Part shown: positions 58,980 through 64,000 of the stretch, in pieces | How the letters are laid out: the number at the start of each line of letters is the position of its first letter | How positions within the stretch are numbered: position 1 is the first letter of the stretch | The notes under the pieces: model-generated | What the model was told of the DNA's origin: nothing | Seen by the model: the letters and a program-made list of their open reading frames with translations, nothing else | Databases searched by the model: none | DNA from: Granulosicoccus sp. | Lineage (GTDB): Bacteria > Pseudomonadota > Gammaproteobacteria > Granulosicoccales > Granulosicoccaceae | Assembly (NCBI GenBank): GCA_020627685.1 | Contig: JAHDGK010000001.1 | Coordinates: 175,741-239,740 of the forward strand | DNA: 64,000 nt | Reading direction: 5' to 3' | Translations under genes and position numbers: made by a program

Positions 58980-59846
58980 ATGTTGCGCAGTATGACGGCC
59001 TTTGGGCGTAGCAGCTTGAAAACCAACGCATACGAGCTTGTCTGCGAACTGCGGGCTGTAAATCACCGGTACTTGGATATCTCCATTCGGTTACCTGAGC
59101 CGGTTCGTGTGATGGAGCCTTCGATAAGGGAAAGGCTGGCAGGGGTTGTCCATCGCGGCAAAATCGATGTCTCGATAAAGCACACGCAAACATCCTCTGA
59201 ACAACAGAGTTTCGTCATTAATGAATCCCTGCTGGAGAAACTAACGGCGGCTGCCTCAAAGGTGTCCTCGCTCAGCGGTGGTGGCGGTACGGTTGATCCT
59301 TTGAGAATGCTGCAGTGGCCCGGAGTTATGGATGTGTTGGATGACTCCGAACAAACTATTGCCAGCGACTCAATGGACTGCTTCGAGCAGGCATTACAAG
59401 ATTTTCTATCCACGAGAGAGCGGGAGGGAGAACAAATTTCTCAGCTTCTGAGTTCGAAAACCGAACAGCTGAAGGATCTGGTTTCCGAAATTCGTAGACT
59501 CAGGCCAATTGTTGTCGAGCGGCAAACGGAGCGATGGAGAGCAAAGTTTGATCAACTATCACTGGGGCATGATGAAACTCGCATGGAGCAGGAATTAGTC
59601 TATGCTGCGCAGCGGCTGGATGTAGATGAAGAGTTGGACCGTTTAGATGCCCATTGCACTGAATTGCATAAGGCGTTGCAGAGGCGCGATCCAGTGGGGC
59701 GGCGTCTAGATTTTCTGATGCAAGAATTCAATCGGGAAGCTAATACCTTGGGTGCAAAATCAGCAGATTCCGACACAACGAATTCTACAGTCGACATGAA
59801 AGTACTTATTGAACAAATGCGCGAACAGGTACAAAACGTTGAATAA
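58980..59846 (+). CDS. yicC: YicC family endoribonuclease
   Basis: 288 residues from the ATG at 58980, giving MLRSMTAFGRSS, the family start; the frame is open further upstream, but that part overlaps rph and is not conserved. The family marks are the N-terminal YicC domain (AVNHRYLDISIRLPEPVR) and the C-terminal DUF1732 domain (KRxDPVGRRLDFLMQEFNREANTLGAKS, here with QRRDPVG). E. coli YicC is reported as an RNase involved in small-RNA control. In many genomes gmk follows yicC; here gmd follows. Confidence 0.93.
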   Translation: MLRSMTAFGRSSLKTNAYELVCELRAVNHRYLDISIRLPEPVRVMEPSIRERLAGVVHRGKIDVSIKHTQTSSEQQSFVINESLLEKLTAAASKVSSLSGGGGTVDPLRMLQWPGVMDVLDDSEQTIASDSMDCFEQALQDFLSTREREGEQISQLLSSKTEQLKDLVSEIRRLRPIVVERQTERWRAKFDQLSLGHDETRMEQELVYAAQRLDVDEELDRLDAHCTELHKALQRRDPVGRRLDFLMQEFNREANTLGAKSADSDTTNSTVDMKVLIEQMREQVQNVE

Positions 59847-59882
59847 ACTGGGCGCAATCGCAAGACTAGAGACTAAAACACG

Positions 59883-61004
59883 ATGAGTAAGGTTGCGCTA
59901 ATCACCGGTATCACCGGCCAGGATGGATCCTATCTGGCCGAGTTGCTGTTGGAGAAGGGCTACGATGTCCATGGTATAAAGCGGCGATCATCTTCGCTTA
60001 ACACAGATCGTATTGATCACATCTATCAGGATGTTCAAGATAAGAATCAACGCCTGTTTCTTCACTACGGCGACTTGTCTGACGCGTCAAACTTAACGCG
60101 AATTATCAGCCAGGTGCAGCCTGATGAAATTTATAATCTAGGCGCTCAATCTCATGTGGCCGTGAGTTTCGATTCGCCGGAATACACGGCAGATGTAGAC
60201 GCCATTGGCACGCTTCGTCTACTTGAGGCTATTCGATTCCTAAAATTGGAAAACAAAACCCGCTTTTATCAAGCCTCTACCTCAGAGCTATTTGGATTAG
60301 TACAAGAGACACCTCAGAGAGAGACGACGCCTTTCTATCCGCGCTCACCATACGCTTGCGCGAAACTGTACGCTTATTGGATTACTGTAAATTATCGGGA
60401 ATCTTATGGACTTTATGCCTGCAATGGCATTCTCTTCAATCATGAATCGCCTCGAAGAGGTGAGACGTTCGTTACTCGAAAAATTACCAGAGGATTAGCG
60501 AATACCTCGCAGGGACTGGACGAATGCCTGTATTTGGGCAACATGGATGCGCTAAGAGATTGGGGGCACGCTAAAGATTATGTTCGAATGCAATGGATGA
60601 TGCTTCAACAGGACGAGCCTATAGATTATGTGATTGCAACTGGAAAACAGTATTCCGTTAGAGATTTTGTGCGTTGGAGTGCTGAAGCTTTAGGTATCAA
60701 ATTGGAATTCAAGGGGACAGGAGTAGACGAGATTGGTGTCGTATCAGCCATCGATGCCGACGTGGATGTCAAAGTAGGTGTGGGCGACACAGTGGTCAGG
60801 GTAGATCCACGTTATTTCAGGCCAGCTGAAGTAGAGACTCTATTAGGTGATGCCACACTTGCCAAGAACAACTTGAATTGGATGCCGGAGATAACTGCAG
60901 AAGACATGTGTCATGAAATGGTTTCCGCAGATTTGAATCAAGCTCGTAAACTAAGGTTACTTAAAGAGCACGGATATTCTGTTCCAGTGCCAGATAATGA
61001 ATGA
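59883..61004 (+). CDS. gmd: GDP-mannose 4,6-dehydratase
   Basis: 373 residues, an SDR enzyme. The NADP motif [19 protein letters not shown] is at residues 7-25; [16 protein letters not shown] follows; the catalytic pair is in [12 protein letters not shown] (YxxxK). It turns GDP-D-mannose into GDP-4-keto-6-deoxymannose, the branch point to fucose, rhamnose or perosamine. GDP-fucose synthase follows after 16 bases, so GDP-L-fucose is the likely product. It starts 36 bases after yicC and might be partly read from that promoter. Confidence 0.97.
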   Translation: MSKVALITGITGQDGSYLAELLLEKGYDVHGIKRRSSSLNTDRIDHIYQDVQDKNQRLFLHYGDLSDASNLTRIISQVQPDEIYNLGAQSHVAVSFDSPEYTADVDAIGTLRLLEAIRFLKLENKTRFYQASTSELFGLVQETPQRETTPFYPRSPYACAKLYAYWITVNYRESYGLYACNGILFNHESPRRGETFVTRKITRGLANTSQGLDECLYLGNMDALRDWGHAKDYVRMQWMMLQQDEPIDYVIATGKQYSVRDFVRWSAEALGIKLEFKGTGVDEIGVVSAIDADVDVKVGVGDTVVRVDPRYFRPAEVETLLGDATLAKNNLNWMPEITAEDMCHEMVSADLNQARKLRLLKEHGYSVPVPDNE

Positions 61005-61020
61005 GCGTGGGTGATCCGTC

Positions 61021-61980
61021 GTGAGTAAAAAAAGAGTATTTGTCGCTGGCCACAAGGGCATGGTGGGCAGCTCTTTGTGTCGTCAGCTATCAGGTGATGA
61101 ATCTGTAGAGTTGGTGTTACGAGACCGGCATGAATTAAATCTTAAAGACCAGCAGGCAGTAAAAGACTTTTTTGCAGATCAAGCCATAGATGAGGTGTAT
61201 CTAGCAGCGGCTAAGGTGGGTGGTATTCACGCTAACAATACGTATCCGGCTGATTTCATCATGGACAATATGGCCATTCAGCTTAATGTCATTGGTCAGG
61301 CATTTGCGGCCGGTGTGAGTCGTTTATTGTTTTTGGGTTCGTCGTGTATTTATCCGAAGCACACAGAGCAACCTATCCGCGAAGAGCAGCTACTTACCGG
61401 TGAGTTAGAACCCACTAACGAGCAATATGCGCTGGCAAAAATTGCTGGAATCAAAATGTGCGAGGCTTACGTGCGACAGCATGGAGCTGACTTCCGAAGT
61501 GTAATGCCAACCAATTTATATGGGCCGGGTGATAACTACCATCCTGAAAATTCTCATGTGGTTCCCGGAATGATCCGACGCTTTCATGAAGCTGTTCAAG
61601 CAGAGTCAGAAGAGGTGGTTATCTGGGGTACTGGAAAGCCTAGAAGGGAATTTTTACACGTTGATGATATGGCTGCCGCCAGTATCCATGTGATGAACCT
61701 ATCTCGTGAAGCCTATGACTCAGTGACTACAGAACGATGCTCCCATATCAATGTAGGTACAGGTATCGACTGTTCGATAAGGGAGTTAGCTGAAGAAATT
61801 GCCTCCATTTACAACTTTAAAGGCAAACTGGTTTTTGATACCAAAAAACCTGATGGCACGATGCGCAAGCAGTTAGATGTAACACGTATCCATAGCTTAG
61901 GATGGCAGCATGGCATCAAGCTGCGCGAGGGCTTGAAAGTTGCTTGTGACTGGTATGATAAAGTCGGTTCGACACTTTAA
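61021..61980 (+). CDS. fcl: GDP-L-fucose synthase
   Basis: 319 residues from a GTG at 61021. NADP motif [11 protein letters not shown] (about 9-19), substrate block [11 protein letters not shown] and catalytic [18 protein letters not shown] (YxxxK) are conserved. It is a 3,5-epimerase/4-reductase that completes GDP-L-fucose from the Gmd product. manC follows after about 33 bases. Confidence 0.96.
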   Translation: MSKKRVFVAGHKGMVGSSLCRQLSGDESVELVLRDRHELNLKDQQAVKDFFADQAIDEVYLAAAKVGGIHANNTYPADFIMDNMAIQLNVIGQAFAAGVSRLLFLGSSCIYPKHTEQPIREEQLLTGELEPTNEQYALAKIAGIKMCEAYVRQHGADFRSVMPTNLYGPGDNYHPENSHVVPGMIRRFHEAVQAESEEVVIWGTGKPRREFLHVDDMAAASIHVMNLSREAYDSVTTERCSHINVGTGIDCSIRELAEEIASIYNFKGKLVFDTKKPDGTMRKQLDVTRIHSLGWQHGIKLREGLKVACDWYDKVGSTL

Positions 61981-62013
61981 ATACTCAACTTATTAACGTT
62001 ATTGAGAGTCTCT

Positions 62014-63435
62014 GTGAATAAATTCGTTCCTGTTATTCTTGCTGGAGGTTCGGGCACGAGGCTCTGGCCGTTGTCACGTGCCGAATTCCCGAAACAATAC
62101 TTAACGCTGGGAGAAGAGCTCACACTCTTGCAGTCTACGGTGGCAAGATTCAACACCGCTCTTGCGTCAGCCCCAATCGTTGTATGTTCTGAGCAGCACA
62201 GATTTCTAACTGCTGAGCAGTTGCAAGCTATCAACGTCAATAATGCAACTATCGTTCTTGAGCCTGTTGCTAGAAATACAGCACCGGCTATTGCATTGGC
62301 AGCATGGCAAGCGGTGAATGACGACCCAGATGCCGTAATGGTGGTGTTGCCCGCCGATCATGTCATAGAGGACAACGATGCATTACGCTCGACTATCTCG
62401 CAGGCGGTGGAATTGGCAAATGCCAATCATATGGTCACCTTAGGAATTATGCCGACAGAGCCTGCAACGGGTTATGGATATATCTCAGCTGGAAATGACT
62501 TGCCTGGGTTTGATTCTGCAGCAAAATCGGTTAGGCAATTTATTGAAAAGCCCAACAAAGACAAGGCCGAAGAACTCATAGCAAGTCAGTCCTGCTATTG
62601 GAATGCCGGTATATTTATCTTCAAGGCATCAGTGTTCCTAGACGCGTTAAAGAAATTTCAACCCGATATTCACCAGCACAGCCAATTTTCATTAAATAAT
62701 GCAGTTTCAGATTTGGATTTTCTACGCGCAGAATCAGAATCCTTCGCAAAGTGCGATAACATTTCCATTGATGTGGGTGTTATGGAGAGTGCTGATAATG
62801 TCGTCGTACTGCCTTATAACTCTGGATGGTCTGACATCGGCAGTTGGGATGCGGTTCATCAAATCAGAGACAAAGACGAGCATGGGAACTCTGGTGTTGG
62901 AGACGTGTTGCACCATAAAACCGTAAACACCTACCTCCATTCAAGTGAACGCCTCGTTGTAGCATTAGGTACAAAAGATCTTTCTGTTATTGAAACTTCA
63001 GATGCGGTGCTGGTTATCGATCATTCCAATGCACAGAGTATTAAAGATGTTATTGGTTTTCTTCAGCAGCAAGAGCGAAAAGAGCTTATCAGTCATACGA
63101 CTTGTTACAGGCCTTGGGGCCATTATGAGTCGCTCAAACTTCATCCGCGATTTCAGGTGAAACGCATTAGCGTAAAGCCGGGGGCGAAACTTTCGCTGCA
63201 AAAGCATTTTCATCGCTCCGAGCATTGGGTTGTTGTGAAAGGCACTGCTATTGTGGTTAACGGTGATGAAGAGCTGTTACTCACGGAAAACGAGTCTACT
63301 TATATTCCTTTGGGCGCTATGCATCGGCTGCATAATCCAGGCACTATTCCATTGGAGTTGATCGAAGTGCAATCTGGCTCCTACTTGGGTGAAGATGATA
63401 TCGTCCGTGTGGGCGATAACTATGGCCGCGCTTAA
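62014..63435 (+). CDS. manC: Mannose-1-phosphate guanylyltransferase / mannose-6-phosphate isomerase
   Basis: 473 residues from a GTG at 62014; a TTG at 62002 would add four. The nucleotidyltransferase domain has LAGGSGTRLWPLSRAEFPKQYL and the mannose-1-P block FIEKPNKDKAEEL. The C-terminal cupin (about 355-470) has the PMI motif QKHFHRSEHWVVVKGTA with zinc-binding His residues. It makes GDP-mannose for Gmd, so the three genes form a complete path from mannose phosphate to GDP-L-fucose if a phosphomannomutase is supplied elsewhere. Confidence 0.95.
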   Translation: MNKFVPVILAGGSGTRLWPLSRAEFPKQYLTLGEELTLLQSTVARFNTALASAPIVVCSEQHRFLTAEQLQAINVNNATIVLEPVARNTAPAIALAAWQAVNDDPDAVMVVLPADHVIEDNDALRSTISQAVELANANHMVTLGIMPTEPATGYGYISAGNDLPGFDSAAKSVRQFIEKPNKDKAEELIASQSCYWNAGIFIFKASVFLDALKKFQPDIHQHSQFSLNNAVSDLDFLRAESESFAKCDNISIDVGVMESADNVVVLPYNSGWSDIGSWDAVHQIRDKDEHGNSGVGDVLHHKTVNTYLHSSERLVVALGTKDLSVIETSDAVLVIDHSNAQSIKDVIGFLQQQERKELISHTTCYRPWGHYESLKLHPRFQVKRISVKPGAKLSLQKHFHRSEHWVVVKGTAIVVNGDEELLLTENESTYIPLGAMHRLHNPGTIPLELIEVQSGSYLGEDDIVRVGDNYGRA

Positions 63436-63453
63436 TTCGTAAAGAGCATCAAT

Positions 63454-63942
63454 GTGGCTGATCAAAAGCCGAGAAAATCAGATGTTAAGGTTGCGAAGGA
63501 GAAGCGTTACAGTTGGCCTCCGCCACCAGATCCCAATGATGTCTATGTGCCTAAAGAAAAGAATGCCATTCATTCTGTACTCACGGCCTTGCCTGTCATT
63601 ATGCTGGTTGTGGGTTTGTACTTTTACTATCAAGGGGAGTCTGCGCAGAGCGAAGGGACTCCTATTCTGTCGGAGAGTAAGCAGATTAGCGGCATCTTTA
63701 CAGGGTTCTCTGAGGTAAAGTCCGGCTCAAAAGGTCGGCATTATCTGTGGATCAATACTGATGGCAATACGCGTGGGCTCCGGGTTCAGCCAGAGCAGCT
63801 TCTCCAACTACAACAGCTGAAAAAAGGTGAAGGCGTTCAACTTCAAATAGCACCAACGGTTTCAGGATCACGAACCCTATGGGCCTGGAAGATACAGCAG
63901 GGGGAAACCGTGTTTTTAGAGATGGACCTAAGCGCTGACTAG
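63454..63942 (+). CDS. Hypothetical single-span membrane protein
   Basis: 162 residues from a GTG at 63454. A charged, Pro-rich N-terminus (YSWPPPPDPNDVYVP, about 19-33) is cytoplasmic; a membrane helix lies at about 43-60 (VLTALPVIMLVVGLYFYY); the remainder is probably a small periplasmic beta domain (GRHYLWINTDGNTRGLRV, then LQIAPTVSGSRTLWAWKI). No family recognised. AAAGAG lies upstream. An ATG two bases earlier opens another frame, which I reject. It follows manC by 18 bases and probably belongs to the polysaccharide locus. Confidence 0.65.
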   Translation: MADQKPRKSDVKVAKEKRYSWPPPPDPNDVYVPKEKNAIHSVLTALPVIMLVVGLYFYYQGESAQSEGTPILSESKQISGIFTGFSEVKSGSKGRHYLWINTDGNTRGLRVQPEQLLQLQQLKKGEGVQLQIAPTVSGSRTLWAWKIQQGETVFLEMDLSAD

Positions 63943-64000
63943 ACAGCAATCACTTGAAATCAGGTGTACTAGCAAGCCTTATAAGCGAATTCGCTTTGCT

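Noticed and set aside
63452-63718. Frame from the ATG at 63452 (88 codons)
   Set aside because: It overlaps the 162-codon GTG frame two bases later, which has a membrane helix and normal composition; the ATG frame is Arg/Leu-rich and ends early.

Overview
The window looks like a chromosomal segment from a free-living, probably marine, gammaproteobacterium. The evidence is gene order: murJ-ribF-ileS-lspA-ispH opposite rpsT, rplU-rpmA-obgE-proB opposite ispB, rph opposite yicC, priA-argS-SPOR, and an rnfABCDGE operon. Outer-membrane barrels, lipoproteins and an ubiquinone-type octaprenyl synthase also fit a Gram-negative. Base composition looks balanced by eye. The genus cannot be fixed from sequence reading alone. 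There is no rRNA, tRNA, CRISPR array or prophage that I can see.

Layout. 1-5.6 kb: an accessory stretch with a cut-off DUF937 gene, a GNAT-type protein, an Asp-rich peptidoglycan-binding lipoprotein, a membrane-anchored HEAT-repeat protein and a beta-lactamase-fold hydrolase. 5.6-10.4 kb: ferrochelatase, then a three-gene proton-translocating transhydrogenase operon whose alpha subunit carries an extra C-terminal helix-hairpin-helix domain. 10.43-10.90 kb: a non-coding block with a cluster of DnaA boxes. 10.9-15.6 kb: priA, argS and a SPOR-domain protein. 15.56-16.66 kb: a REP-associated transposase (RAYT) gene between inverted repeats, the right one containing the predicted start codon of hrpA. 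16.6-24 kb: hrpA, yfaZ-like, mazG and an L,D-transpeptidase. 24.2-31.7 kb (minus): metG, rnfABCDGE and a DUF1841 gene with overlapping or abutting ends. 31.9-35.1 kb: mrp, dcd, rppH, then hemJ and a TlpA-like lipoprotein. 35.3-39.2 kb: an outer-membrane barrel, an Ig-repeat lipoprotein and an HDOD protein. 39.2-46.2 kb (minus): ispH, lspA, ileS, ribF, murJ. 46.2-51 kb: rpsT, proB, obgE, rpmA, rplU, ispB. 51-55.3 kb (minus): a secreted reprolysin-like metalloprotease with a GlyGly-CTERM-like tail, rluE, a 5'-3' exonuclease, a secreted thermonuclease and rpmE. 55.5-59.9 kb: a DUF4124-like membrane protein, hemW, rdgB, rph and yicC. 59.9-64 kb: GDP-mannose and GDP-L-fucose synthesis genes, probably the start of a surface-polysaccharide locus.

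Functional threads. Energy and redox: Pnt makes NADPH from NADH using the proton gradient, and Rnf couples ferredoxin/NADH redox to ion transport. Heme: HemJ and HemH give the last two steps, and HemW is a heme chaperone-like radical SAM protein. Nucleotide hygiene: MazG, RdgB and Dcd. Translation: three tRNA synthetases and four ribosomal proteins. RNA turnover: RppH, RNase PH, YicC, HrpA. Envelope: MurJ, LspA, IspB, LdtD-like, SPOR.

The points most worth a second look are the RAYT element and its overlap with hrpA, the DnaA-box cluster before priA, the PntA-HhH fusion, a terminator hairpin encoded inside the signal-peptide codons of the thermonuclease gene, and a palindrome overlapping the -35 box of the rplU promoter. 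I did not find a clear, wholly new multi-gene system.
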